Shown here: positions 12,090-60,400 of the stretch, one piece after another | Layout: the number at the start of each line of letters is the position of its first letter | Numbering within the stretch: position 1 is the stretch's first letter | Assembly (NCBI RefSeq): GCF_027596085.1 | Contig: NC_072451.1 | Location: forward strand, 7,965,513 to 8,029,512 | Reading direction: 5' to 3' | Source: Anoplopoma fimbria | Taxonomy: Eukaryota > Chordata > Actinopteri > Perciformes > Anoplopomatidae | Length of the DNA: 64,000 bases | Made by a program: the position numbers and the translations under genes | Notes under the pieces: generated by a model | Told to the model about the DNA's origin: nothing | What the model saw: the letters and a program-made list of their open reading frames with translations, nothing else | Database searches by the model: none

Positions 12090-13468
12090 AACAAATTAAA
12101 GCTGCAAGCAGCGATGATCGGGCCCTCGCACTGCGCGTGCGTCGGGGTACCGGAAATTATGTTCAGCAAAAATTCCAACACTACCTGTATCCACGATAAA
12201 GCGAAAGTGAACACAGAAAACGCATTTCGTATTTCCATAACAACTGTAGACCACGATTTAAATGTCATGTAAATCGGATGCTGTTTGTCACATGAGATAA
12301 GATAAAATAAGATAATCCTTTTTTACTCCTCCTGTCCATCAGGGATGATAGCTTAACCATCACCCTCCTGTCTCCCACCACTTCCACTGTATCTAGTGTA
12401 CACCACAGGACTGAGCTGGCCTTCTTAACCAGTTTGTTAAGTCTCTTCGTGTCGACTGTCGCGATGCTGCTGCTCCAGCAGACCACTCCATAGAAGATGG
12501 CTGGTGCCACCACAGAGTCTAAAAAGGTCCTCAGGAGTGCTCCCTGCACTCCAAAAAACCTCAGTCTCCTCTGCAGATAGAGTCTGCTCTGACCCTTTTT
12601 GTAAATTGCATTTGTGTAGGAGAATGCGTCGCCACGATAACGGCTTTCCGCGAAACAACATTGTTTTGTTAACTTTTAATCAGTAAGGTCATTAGATTGT
12701 ACTGACCAAATTTGAATTGGATCTGAAGTTCAATAGGAGGTGTTCATTAAAGTTCAGTGCCTGGAAATGGCAAAAAATACACAAGAAATTCATACAAAAA
12801 TCTAAATGTCTGACTTCCGGATGAGTTTAGAGCATGGCTCCAAGAGACTTTATTTTAAGTCTACATGTGATACATGTGCCTACCAAATGTCTTGAGGACA
12901 TATGCTGCAAATTCCGTGGTTATAGGTCAAATGGTATTTACGTAGGAAGCCACGCCCCTATCAAGTTCATTGGTCCATATATTCTAAACGAAATGAGATA
13001 TCAACATGCCTTTGATAACTTTTGATGACATTGATCCAATAATGATCCACAGGAAATTTGGTGGAAATCGGACTGAGTGTTCAGGAGGAGTTCGCAAAAA
13101 TGTGTTTTTCAGAAATGGCGGAAAATTTCGGAAGGCGGAATTTAGGGTCCCAATGGGATTATTTGTAGAGCTCATTCAGGAGCATATGTGTGTGAAATTT
13201 CAAGTCAATTGGACTTACGGTGTTCGAATGAAAATTTATTTAAAAATCTTTTTTGTAGGGGGAGCTAGCGAGCCATTTTGTCATATCCAAATGGGAGACC
13301 TTGAAAATATCAAATTTTTCACCAGTCCTGATATGCATGTCACATTTTCTGACACTTTGAGCATGATAAGGCCCTCAAAAAGGCAATTAATTTGACAGAT
13401 GAATAATAATAAACAGTACAGTTTCAATAGGGCCTTCACGGCCCGATGTTGTCGGTGCTCAAGCCCTA
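12090..13468. mobile_element. Unclassified dispersed element inside the Tc1 element
   Basis: Starts near AAAGCTGCAAGCAGCGATG and ends near GGTGCTCAAGCCCTAAT, interrupting Tc1 non-coding sequence. A similar start and end recur in teleost genomes in my recollection, but I cannot name the family. It has no clear terminal repeat. A TAA may be duplicated at the edges, which would suit a Harbinger-type insertion, but this is weak. A 129-codon open frame at 13006-13395 shows no recognised domain. Confidence 0.55.
12293..12604 (-). mobile_element. L2-type LINE 3' fragment, third nesting level
   Basis: On the minus strand it encodes the C-terminal end of an L2/CR1-group reverse transcriptase region (LLRTFLDSVVAPAIFYGVVCW, then VDTKRLNKLVKKASSVL), broken by frameshifts, ending in a TTATC-type tail at 12293-12325. 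It lies inside the unclassified element, which is itself inside the Tc1 element. Confidence 0.8.
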
Positions 13469-14531
13469 ATAAGTTCAGAAATTAAGTTATGTGTAATAAA
13501 ATGGAATGACAAAGGGAAAAAGTATTGAACACGCTTACTGAAATTTATTGAATACTTCGTACAAAAGCCTTTGTTGGTAATAACAGCTTCAAGATGCCTC
13601 CTGTATGGAGAAACTAGTCGCATGCATTGCTCAGGTGTGATTTTGGCCCATTCTTCCACACAAACAGTCTTCAAATCTTGAAGGTTCCGTGGGCCTCTTC
13701 TATGAACTCTGATCTTTAGTTCTTTCCATAGATTTTCTATTGGATTCAAGTCAGGTGATTGGCTGGGCCATTCTAGCAGCTTTATTTTCTTTCTCTGAAA
13801 CCAATTGAGAGTTTCCTTGGCTGTGTGTTTGGGATCATTGTCTTGCTGAAATATCCACCCTCGTTTCATCGTCATCATCCTGGTAGATGGCAGCAGATTT
13901 TTATCAAAAACTTCTCGGTACATTTTTCCATTCATCCTTCCTACAATCATATGATGTTCCCACCTCCAAACTTCACTGTTGGTATGCTGTTTTTGGGGTG
14001 ATGTGCAGTGACATTTGACCTCCAAACACGGTGTGTATTATGGCATCCAAAGAGTTCAATTTTGGTCTCATCTGACCAGACTATATTCTCCCAGTATTTC
14101 ACAGACTTGTCTAAATGTTGTGCAGCAAACTTTAAATGAGCTTCAACATGCTTTTTCTTCAGCAACGGAGTCTTGCGTGGTGAGCGTGCATACAGGCCAC
14201 GGCGGTTGAGTGCATTACTTATTGTTTTCTTTGAAACAATTGTACCTGCTAATTTCAGGTCTTTCTGAAGCTCTCCAAAAGTGATCCTTGGCTCTTGGAC
14301 AACTCTTCTGATAATTATTTTCACTCCTCTGTCAGAAATCTTGCGAGGAGCACCTGGTCGTGGCCGGTTTATGGTGAAATTATGTTCTTTCCACTTCCGG
14401 ATTATGGCCCCAACAGTGCTCACTGGAACATTCAGAAGTTTAGAAATCCTTCTGTAACCAATGCCATCAGTATGTTTTGCAACAATAAGGTTGCGAAGGT
14501 CTTGAGAGAGCTCTTTGCTTTTACCCGTCAT
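13459..14531 (-). pseudogene. Tc1-like transposase, broken by frameshift and deletion
   Basis: N-terminal part 14531-13947 (194 codons) has the paired helix-turn-helix region (SQDLRNLIVAKHTDG, RRISKLLNVPVSTV) and the first catalytic Asp in VWSDETKIELFG, reaching GGGNII. The C-terminal part, in another frame below 14025, has the second Asp in [14 protein letters not shown] and the Glu in [13 protein letters not shown], ending FCTKYS. About 25 residues after the GGG motif are missing at the junction. All three DDE residues survive, but no continuous protein can be made. Confidence 0.9.
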
Positions 14532-14705
14532 GAGATGTGTGACACCTTTTTATAGGCCATCAGTTGGGACTGAAACAGCTGATATTAATTTGCACTGACA
14601 AGGGGCAGGATTGCTTTCTAATTACTGATAGATTTCAGCTGGTGTCTTGGCTTTCCATGCCTTTCTGCACCTCCCTTTCTTCATGTGTTCAATACTTTTT
14701 CCCTG

Positions 14706-15016
14706 TAAATGGTAAATGGTAAATGGACTGTACTTGTATAGCGCTTTTCTAGTCTTCCGACCACTCAAAGCGCTTTTACATTACTAATCACTCACCCCAC
14801 TGATGACAGGGGCTACCATGCAAGGTGCCACCTGTCCATCAGGATCTATCTAATCATTCACACCCATTCACACACCGATGGCACAGCCTTCGGGAGCAAC
14901 TCAGGGTTAAGTGTCTTGCCCAAGGACACATCGACATGGACTGCCGGAGCCAGGGATCGAAACGCCGATCCTCTGATTGGAGGACGGCCCTGCTCTCCAC
15001 TGAGCCATAGCCGCCC
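14706..15016 (-). repeat. tRNA-derived SINE inserted in the Tc1 element
   Basis: On the minus strand the head reads cagggcggctatggctcagt (A-box TGGCTCAGTGG) and a B-box-like GTTTCGATCCC, followed by a body with cgctttgagtggtcgg and a ccatttaccatttacca tail. It splits the Tc1 terminal repeat between ccctgt and tgtcattc. This is the longest copy in the window. Confidence 0.85.
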
Positions 15017-15125
15017 TGTGTCATTCAATTTTATTACACATAACTTAATTTGATGTCAATAGCACCTTTAGAAATATATTTACTGAGAAAAATGGTGACG
15101 TGTTCAATACTTATTTTACCCGCTG

Positions 15126-15735
15126 TATTGGGCAGATATGTAATACAAATTATTTGTATATAACTGACGGACAATTTTTAAATGATAGGCTGTTTAGGAT
15201 GACTTAGATTATCTTGGTATCAAAATTCACACTGTCAGTTGAAACATAATATTTCTTAATTCTTCAGACTTGTGGGACATTTAACAGAAAAATATGTTCT
15301 TTATACAGTATCATCCATTAAATATAGTGCATATGCAGACAGCAAACCGTATCTTTATGTTTAACGTGCAAATCCAAAACAATTCACCAACGCTCAAAGA
15401 TTGCTAAAGAACTTATCATCTAAAGATGCTGTAGAGAGTGTGTTCTAAGTGTTAGAAAATCTGAGCTGTAGATGCATTCCATGAAAGCTGACATGATATG
15501 ATACTATGAAATATGAAGAACATTCCTAATCCCTGTAGTATACTGGATGAGCTGAAAACCATCCAAGTTACAGAGGAGTTGCTACTTTGTACCATGAACA
15601 TAACTTTTTTCATACATAAAGAAGTATTAAAATAGAGGGGTCATGTATCAATCTGATACTCTATGAAAATGAAGAGAAGCAGAGAGGGAAGTAAGAAACT
15701 GGATGGGCGGTTGTGTTAGAAAGAATGACAGTAAG
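15126..15735. other. Non-coding, no recognised feature
   Basis: AT-rich, with no open frames or repeats recognised. Confidence 0.4.
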
Positions 15736-15745
15736 GAAGAGCATG

Positions 15746-15747
<2 letters not shown>

Positions 15748-15777
<30 letters not shown>

Positions 15778-15800
15778 GTGCGTGCGTGTGTGCGCGCGTT
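15748..15800. repeat. (TG)n microsatellite
   Basis: TG units with interruptions, shading into CG-containing repeats (gcgcgcg) at its end. Confidence 0.9.
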
Positions 15801-15945
15801 GAGGTCATAGTGAAGGTCGGTGCCAGTCTTTAGGGACAATGAGAGAAATAGGATCATAGTTTTCATTAGAGCATAAGTACCATATCAGCCAAAAGAAATG
15901 ATAAACAACGGATTAGAGATTAATAGAAGAGACAGATTATCCAGC

Positions 15946-15948
<3 letters not shown>

Positions 15949-16030
<82 letters not shown>

Positions 16031-16039
16031 CTCTCTCTT
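15949..16039. repeat. (CA)n(CT)n microsatellite
   Basis: About 39 perfect CA units followed by a short CT run. Confidence 0.95.
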
Positions 16040-17140
16040 TACACACAGCTTTGGCTAGCTTTCTGGCTAGCTGTCGGCTCGCTGCTTTGACTGCTCTCGT
16101 ATGGCAGTTACAGTTTATAACTGCATCCCGACCGACAGCGTCGTCCTGGAAGCATAGCCCAAACCCTCTGGTTACCCCTTTATACTCGTGCCTGGCACCT
16201 TAGCGATGCTCGCGAACTATGAGCACACACAAATGTGTTCATGCTCACCACTTTGTCAGATCATTTTCCGAAACCCCAGAGCCTGTACAAACAGAATGTA
16301 CTGTGAAGAACCAAAAGGACAACCGGGTGTAACCGTCAAAACGCCATAAACCACCTCAACAATGCCGAGGAGGGTTTGTAATTAACTGTGAACTCAAATC
16401 TCTTTATGGTCTTATGGTCTTTTTAGAAGCACTGTAAAGTATTACATGCATTATAAATAAACGAAGGCTGAATATCATGTAAATACTTTTATTTGGGTGC
16501 AAAATATGTACTGAAATGTAGATTTATAAGGCCTCAGTTTTCAAAAGCACCTAAATATAATGTGTTTCACTACACTAAGTATAAACTATTCCCTAGCTCT
16601 TAAAGCACGTTTGCTATATTTTCTATGGTTAGTGCTATTAGTTCCGTTAGCTATGAGCCACAGGCTCAGGTGATTGTGTTTTCTTTTTCACACAGTTCTT
16701 CTTCTTGTCCAAACCTGGTGCCTACAATACCCACAATGCAACTCAACCACCAGCAGTTTGGTTTGAGATTAGAATTTGTTATTCCAGTAGTGGCTAATGT
16801 AGCCTTGAGCCTCCAGCCTGCAGCAGTTTTGAAGAGCAGGTTAAAAGGTCTGGTAAACTCACTGCTTTTTAATTCCACACCTCAAGAGTTTTTAACTTGT
16901 AAACTTGTAGTTTTCAGACCCCAGTGACACTGATTCAAGTCTCATCACTTCAATTTGTCAGCCTTTATTCCCTCTGGACACACTAAACACTTTATACTAC
17001 TTTTCACACATGTAGTAGTACTCCACAGCACCTGGAAACAGACTTTGAAATGTAAATGAATTGTTTGATCTTGATACTAGATGGATTTTTCAATTCATTC
17101 AGTCATTGGGTGAAGGCAGGGTTCACCTGGAGAGGTCTCC
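16040..17140. other. Non-coding, no recognised feature
   Basis: An open frame at 16625-16927 has no recognised homology, no splice context and is overlapped by another on the opposite strand. I treat it as chance. Confidence 0.4.
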
Positions 17141-17146
17141 AGACTA

Positions 17147-17256
17147 TTATCCCCGGGCGCTTCATTGCAGCCCACTGCTCCTCCGGGATGGGTTAAATGC
17201 AGAGAAATAATTTCCCCATTGTGGGACTAATAAAGGCTTAATTATTATTATTATTA
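17147..17256 (+). repeat. Retroelement 3' tail with (ATT)n
   Basis: Contains gatgggttaaatgcagagaa, then atttccccattgtgggacta and an ATT repeat. This is a common teleost LINE/SINE ending, related to the L2 tails here but a different subfamily. Confidence 0.55.
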
Positions 17257-17317
17257 CAGGGCTCACCTGCAAGGTGAGGAAGCAAAAAAAGCAAAGTTAT
17301 TGATGGGACATGAATGC

Positions 17318-17560
17318 ATACAGATGGAGACAGAGCGAAGAGTGGAGCTCAGTGTCCAAGGGGCTGGTCCAAAGCAAACCTAAGCCAGCCCTAACTATAA
17401 GCGTTATCGAAGAGGTAAGTCTTGGGGTAAGGGTGTCTAACCTCCGGACTGAAACTTGAAACTAGTTCCACAGGAGAGGAGCTTGATAGCAGAAGGCTGT
17501 GGCTCCCATTCCAAAAGTAACCGTGCATTCTGGGAAAGCAGTGCTCTACCCGGGTGATAG
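17318..17560 (+). repeat. Dispersed repeat, same family as 39540-39780
   Basis: Shares ccagccctaactataagcg and ctggactgaaac-type phrases, including a 'gttccacag(a/g)ag' end, with the repeat near 39600-39760. Non-coding. Confidence 0.6.
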
Positions 17561-17854
17561 GATGCTATTTTATTATTTAATCTAATGTAACTATATCATT
17601 GGATTATTTATTGCGGGGGTGTTCAGGGCAGAGTATGATCATTTCAGTTTTGACTGAGTTTCACGTCAGGAAGTTGCAGGTCATCCAGGTTTACATGTCC
17701 TCAAGGCATGCTTGGAGTTTAGCTAACTGGTTTGTTTCATTTGGTTCGATTGATAGATTGGGGATACCTCTATGGCCGGTATGATTATCCAATCAATAAG
17801 CCACAGTGGGCATCTATGTTGGATCAGATTGCTCCTGCAGGCTGTTCCAGCGGT

Positions 17855-18016
17855 GGATGAATGATTAGTCCTGATGGGAAGGTAGCACCTCCATGGTAGC
17901 TTCAGCCATTAGTGTATGAATGGGTGTGAATGGGCGATTGATGACATTTAGTGTTAAAGCGCGTTGAGTGGTCGGAGGACTAGAAAAGAGCTATACAGGT
18001 ACAGTCCATTTTCCAC
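17855..18016 (+). repeat. SINE body fragment
   Basis: Contains tagtcctgatgggaagg, tgtatgaatgggtgtgaatg and gcgttgagtggtcggagga, ending agtccattttcc. Same family as 14706-15016, with the head missing. Confidence 0.7.
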
Positions 18017-18403
18017 TAACAGGTGATCACTAACCTTTATACCTGTATAACCTGTCCCTATACCTTGTTTACCGTGTCATTGATGTGCTTAATCCTAGTC
18101 TCTATTTATTAGTAAAGTTTTCAATCATAAACCAGTTTCTCCTGATGGAAGTCACTTTAGTATTCAAAAAGGATGGTACAGTTCAAGAGTTAGTCTCAAT
18201 GGATTATCACTTGGAATGTTGCCTGGCTATGAAGTGTGTTTGTGTTTGCGTGGTCTGCAGCAGATGGTCTTCCAGCTGTGTCATCGTCATATCATTAAGG
18301 TAGAATAAGTTAGCATGTAGCTACGTTAATCCATCCTGCCTGTCAATTTAGTCCTAACACTAACTCCCCTCTCCTGTCTCTGTCCTTCACACACACTTAC
18401 ATG

Positions 18404-18432
18404 CACGCACACACACACACACACGCACCCAC

Positions 18433-18527
<95 letters not shown>
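18404..18527. repeat. (CA)n microsatellite
   Basis: Interrupted CA units at the start, then a pure run of more than 40 units. Confidence 0.95.
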
Positions 18528-18529
<2 letters not shown>

Positions 18530-18544
18530 AACAAAGCCTAGTGC

Positions 18545-18920
18545 AGAATCAGTAATCTCTTTTAAATCACTTCTTAAAACACATTTTTACAGATTGGCTT
18601 TTATGTGATGTCGTCGTTTTATTGTTTCATTTTCATTTGGTCTTGGTATTTTATCTTATATTTGTTTACTATATTTTACCAATATCACTTGATTTTATTT
18701 ATTTCATTATTTTATTTATTTTGTTTGTTTGTTTGTTTATTTGATTGTCACTTGTTATTTCATTTTGTTTCTTTGTTTAGTTTTATCCTAACGATTGTTC
18801 TTAATGTTTCTTCTATTGCACTGTTTTGCTGGCTTGTCTGTCGAAGCACTTTGTAAACCTTGTTTTTAAAAGGGGCTATATAAATAAAGTTATTATTATT
18901 ATTATTATTATTATTATAGT
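18545..18920 (+). mobile_element. LINE 3' end with (ATT)n tail
   Basis: Ends ttttaaaaggggctatataa, ataaagtt and then ten ATT units (18889-18919), a recurrent teleost LINE tail. Upstream 18545-18870 is T-rich, as in the untranslated end of such elements. No coding was recognised. Confidence 0.55.
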
Positions 18921-19810
18921 GCATTTCGTTCTGCCTTATCCATCCCTTAAATCCGGTTTCAATAGAAGACCAAGGACAGTCTGTATACATGACCTTTTCG
19001 GTTTTGAAGTGAATTAAAGATATGTACAATAAAATATGATCTAAAGTTATCCAGTCATTATGATGTCAATAGTTTGTGTGTAGCATTTCCCATTTGATTC
19101 AAAGATTAACAACTATGTTTCCTACATTGCCAGGTGTTGTAACCAAGTTTTCTGATCCTGTCTCATGAATAATATAGCAATTGAATAATTAAATATCCTG
19201 CATTGCTATGTCACGCTAAACATTCAATAATAATGGATAAAAACATATGTAGCATAAGTGTAATTATCATCACTTTTACCATTGACACACACAGTACTGG
19301 ATTCTCATTGAGGGTGTTCATTACTTTCACATAACCTCACAGCCAGTAAACTATATTGTTTCATCATCATCAGTAATTATCACAGAATCAAAAGCTTCCA
19401 CTATGTGTTTAAATGGTAAAGGAGGACCTATATCAATGTTAGACACGTGCCAAACAATAATTTCTCCAAAATGTGTATATTTAAGCGGAAAAATCCCAGG
19501 TGATCAGGGTAAAAATATTTGAACTAATAAATATCAAAGTCAAACTTCCCCAGTTGAATAATAAGACAATTATGAATAGATTTTTATATTACAGGTTTTC
19601 TAAAGCATACCCTGCTTAAATGGACCATCATTTACTAAATGAACATCATGCTGTATTGAAAATGACATATTGAAAAGAGACCATAAACTCATATTTACAA
19701 TGTTTACTGGGTGTAGAGGATCATTTTCTCTAAGCTGACCCTTAGAATGGTTTGTTAGACAGAACCATCTGAGAAACCATCATTGATGTTAACTGTCTGG
19801 AAAAGGGCAG
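18921..19810. other. Non-coding, no recognised feature
   Basis: AT-rich sequence without repeats or coding that I can support. Confidence 0.4.
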
Positions 19811-19816
19811 GCACTT

Positions 19817-20071
19817 TCAAAAAATACTTGGCAGGTGATCGGATGAACTATGTGTCATCAAACTCTTGCTTAAGCCAGTCAAGAGAAGGGCGAAAAAAGT
19901 GTTTCCACCAAGAAAAGCCTTCATTGCCGTTCTTTGCTCTTCTTCAAATGAAGAAATTCCCTCCAGGTCTGATGGAACTGATGCTACAGCAGCATCTACG
20001 CCCTCTTCTTTAGGAGCCGCCATTGTTGTTTTGAACTCTGTGTGTTGTTTATGCACACAGGTAAGCATCAC
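19817..20071 (-). pseudogene. Possible RecQ-like helicase fragment
   Basis: 84 codons on the minus strand including FEEEQRTAMKAFLGGNTFFA then LLLTGLSKSL. The order Q-motif-like residues, then TGxGKS, resembles the RecQ-like helicases scattered in fish genomes (EEQ...AFLSG.DVFALLPTGFGKSL, from memory). Here the Walker A glycine is changed (GLSKS), and the frame ends soon after, so it would be a dead fragment. Chance resemblance is possible. Confidence 0.4.
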
Positions 20072-20984
20072 TTGAAGCTGTCAGTAGCTCCTCACATGAC
20101 GCTGATTGCACAGTCTTACCAGACACAAATGCATTACTTGATGCCTGACGAAATGGAAATATGATCCTGCTATTCTTGCGTGATCTTGTGACATGACGAG
20201 AATGGAGCTGCCGTGAGAGGTTAGACTTCCATACAACTGGACTTCATTTTGCAACCAGAGGAGTCAACCCCTGAATGCCATTAGAAATAATGCAAGTTTA
20301 AGGCACCTCAGGGTTGGCTTCACTCTGCACACAGGCTAATGTATGTTTAAAACCTGTATTTGTACTCCCTGCCATCTTGACTATGCGGGGGAGGATGGGG
20401 GATGGCGAAGCGGGTGGAACTAAGAAGAGGTACTGCACCAACCATGGCAGAGTGTAATAGGATGAGACTGCTTTTCTCTAACAACAACTAAACTAAACTA
20501 TATATATTAAAACTAAACTATATGTATATATAGATAGATAGTTTTTGTTTAAGTGTCAAGTTTTAAGATTTTAAATCTATGGAGAGGCTCAAGATTCACA
20601 GTTGACAGAATTTCAACACTCAGCCTAAGAGATCTTGAATGGATCTTTAAGGAGGGGTAATTCTTTTTTAGTATCAGTAGATTTAGTAGACTGACTCGAC
20701 CAGATGACAGAAACAGATTTAAAAAAAGAAGAAGGCTGACGTTGAGTTTTTAAGATGTAAGCGCACTGAGGTATTAACTGCTTCTAAATGGTTCAAAAGT
20801 CACTTAGATGAAACAATGGGCAGCGCAGTATTCCTTTACTGTGTGGTTGCACCATCTAGAGGAATTATTCAAAATAACATAAATCTCCTGACTTGCTTCT
20901 TGTCCCAAACAGAAGCTTGTCACAGCTCATGTGAAAAGGGAATGAAACTCTAATTCTCTCTTGTGTGTCTCTCTGTCGCTGCAG
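20072..20984. other. Sequence before the PAS exon, no feature seen
   Basis: No further upstream exon was recognised. Part of the intron that precedes the PAS exon. Confidence 0.4.
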
Positions 20985-57447
<36,463 letters not shown>

Positions 57448-60400
57448 CTGACTCAGCACTACGGATCAAAACCAGGAAGTAAGCGGTTAGTGATGAAGAG
57501 GTTTGGCGTGTCACCACAGTGCAGAGTCAGCTGAACTTTGTGAACATGCTTCTGTAAGATGATTTACTCATCTGTCAACATACTGACATATACAGTCACA
57601 TCACAATGAATGACCAAAAGGTTCATTGATGAAACCCCACATGTCCTTTTATGTAGGCTCTCCTTTATGTAGAGTTAGTGTGAGATAATGCTCCTTTTAG
57701 CCGTGGTTTGGTCTGGTGATAAAACGTCCTTTATCACAGGTGAACATTTTCTATTAATGCCTCTTTGAGGTTTGTTTTGTGAATATGACATTTTAACCAC
57801 AGTAGCAGTGTCAAAAGTCATTTATTTCCATTTTCTTTCTGGCTGACATTACTCTTCAACGCTGGATATTATTCCTTGACCTTTATTAGAGCCATGCTCT
57901 CTTTCTCAGGAAGGTTCTGCCCATACATTCACAGCTGAGGCTGCCTGGTACAACCACAGTCTGACCTGTTGGTTACTGAGCAACTGCACTGGAGCACCTG
58001 GGGTTAAAGGTTAAACTCTTTCACTTTCCCTCTTGGATTGATCCTGCCATTGCTGGGAATCGGACCCAGGACTTTAGGTCAGAAGCCTGCTTCTCTATCT
58101 TTCACACTTTCTAGAAGAGTTGTATTTCATACTAACGGGGTAACAACAACTCGTATTCAGCAAGATAGTTTGCAGGAACTGCAAGATGGTATGCTGAGTG
58201 CAGTGCACATAGGGACTTTAAAGTTGGGTCACAAATCTCCTGTCAGGCATTTGTGTCCAACCCTGACTCCTTCAAAATAACATTCCCATACAGCCAAACT
58301 GCATCCTAAATTATGTTTCATTGAAAACTTATTCTCTGATTGACTATAGTTGCAGTTTTAAATATGTGTTTAAATCTAAACTAAACAGAAACGCAACAAA
58401 ATCACTTGGTGAAATTGAGTAAATCGTTATGGTTTGGCTTAAAATAAGTCAATTTGGAACATTACTGAGGTTATTGACATTATTTTAAAAAAATGAACTT
58501 TTAATTTTGGTTTCACACCACAGGAAATGAATAGTGGTATCCGCAGACTATGATTGGAAATGACTGAAATTAATGAAAAAATAAAATTTGTGATATGTAA
58601 AAAAGAAATAGAATCTGGGAGAAAATACGTCCATATAATTGACAATGTTGTTTGGTTGGGAATATCACTTTTTTAGGAGAACAGGCTGGTGTGGCACAGG
58701 TGTGGAGTTGTATCAAGGAATACATGTGTAATATAGTGAATGTTAGAAAATAAGAAATACCAAACAAATACTGTAGCAGTAGAGCAGATCCAGTGATTTA
58801 TATGGTTTATGTGTTTCCTAATTTCTGTAACTGGTACAGTTTTTAGTCCTTGTGGTCCAAGTTTATTTCCTCACTCAGTATAAATAATAAACATCTCAGT
58901 TTACCTAAGGATTTAGCATTTTCGAATGGAGGCTAAAAAGCAGAGATGTTCCGATACCATTTTTTCTTCCTGATACTAATTCTGATACATCCTCTGAATT
59001 TGTCATTTTTGTTATCTTTTTTTCATCTGTATACTATTAACCCTTTACGAATGTGATATAATGAATAACCTGGCTCAGGTTAAACCCTTTGTAAAACATG
59101 AACAAATACATGGAGGGAATGAATGCCATAGAACTTAATATATTATCTAGTTATTTTCCAGTGAAATATGCCCAATCGGTACTGCAGTGATGAGAAATAA
59201 GTGAGATAGCTCACTCATTAGCAACATCCAACACTGATTTTATACACTGCATTACATTTGGAGCACATAAATGATAAGATGATGTTCAGGGACTTTCAAG
59301 GCATATTATGGTGTATCCAAACAGAGGGAGTTTTAGGGAATGCCAAGGATTCTTTGTTTAATAAGTCAACGTACCGGAACCTCGTAGATGTCACTGCTTG
59401 TTTTTCACATTCATTGATCAGTTGTTCTTATTGATGGTCAGTTAAGCATTAGAATGAATTAAAAGGATTGAGGCCATGGGTTCAAACTTTGTATGGATTT
59501 GAGGACTCTTATGAAGTGTGACTTCCGTCATTCTTTTTCTCTATGATGTTTTAACATTTGACCCTACTAACCCCTAAAACTGTGTTGTGAAGTGTGTAAA
59601 GAATACAACCTGTGTCATTCTGGATCTGTGTCATTGTTGGCCTGTATTTGTCAGGCAGTGCTATCCTGAATGCATTTATTTCAATGTGGTTGTTAACAGA
59701 AGCATCCAAACATTTGTGTGAGTTGTATTTATGTGATTTTATTGTCACCATTATTTATACACTTTTTTCCAGAGCTTCTACAAGTTCTTCCTGAGCTGTT
59801 CATCAGCTGGACACACACATGAAGTTTAAACAACCTTCAGTCTCTACAATAGGAAACTTAAGCTGTTTAGAAGTTTAAGTCTCCACAACCGATACCACCA
59901 TTATGTTCATCATGTTTATCATCAAAATCACTTTATAACTATATATGTTATGTTAAAATAAACAGAGATAGAGATTGCAAGTTAGTTAGTAAACTAAACA
60001 TTGAAAAGCAAAATATGTTACTAATTGATGTTATTATTTATGTAGATATTTGGTTGTTTTTAATATGAACTTAACTTTTAAGAAATAACATTCAAATGAT
60101 TTTCTTCAGTTGAAGATTATTGAGATGTGTCAAATAACATAATGTAATTTGCACAAACACAGTTTAACTTGTACTGTACACTGAAAATCACTTGGTTAAA
60201 TTAGACCCAGTATTTTTTTATATTACTGTTAGTTATTTACTCAAACTAAAATGTGTTTTATTGAACCAGTATTAGACACGAAAAGTGTACATTTTACCTT
60301 CAAATCTAATGTCAGTCTCACAAAATGATGCATATGGCATTCAGAACTGCAAATATAAATGTATTTATAAATAAATAAAATATGGAGTAACACTCACACA
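57448..60400 (+). other. Probable 3' UTR and downstream flank
   Basis: No coding homology, AT content rising toward 60400, several AATAAA motifs. Open frames are short and unsupported. Confidence 0.4.
58886..58891 (+). promoter_or_regulatory. Candidate polyadenylation signal
   Basis: AATAAA 1.4 kb after the channel stop codon; another lies at 59957-59962 and overlapping copies at about 60367-60377. The whole 57448-60400 stretch is AT-rich with no recognised coding, consistent with a long 3' UTR. Which signal is used cannot be told from sequence. Confidence 0.25.

Larger units (their letters stand above)
11958..15125 (-). mobile_element. Tc1-like transposon enlarged by nested insertions
   Basis: Left end CAGCGGGTAAAATAAGTATT and right end AATACTTATTTTACCCGCTG are inverted copies flanked by TA. 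The inverted repeats run at least 75 bp, to caatagcacctttagaaat. An inner copy of the binding-site motif (agtattgaacacg) is at 13521-13533 and, inverted, near 14688-14700, giving the IR/DR layout of Tc1/mariner elements. The 3.2 kb length, against about 1.6 kb for the family, comes from a 1.4 kb insertion near 12090-13468 and a SINE at 14706-15016. The transposase reading frame is broken. Confidence 0.9.

Noticed and set aside
13006..13395. 129-codon frame, plus strand
   Set aside because: Lies inside the unclassified mobile element and shows no domain. Reported only as part of that element.
18326..18526. 66-codon Cys-Val-rich frame, minus strand
   Set aside because: Translation of the (CA)n repeat only.
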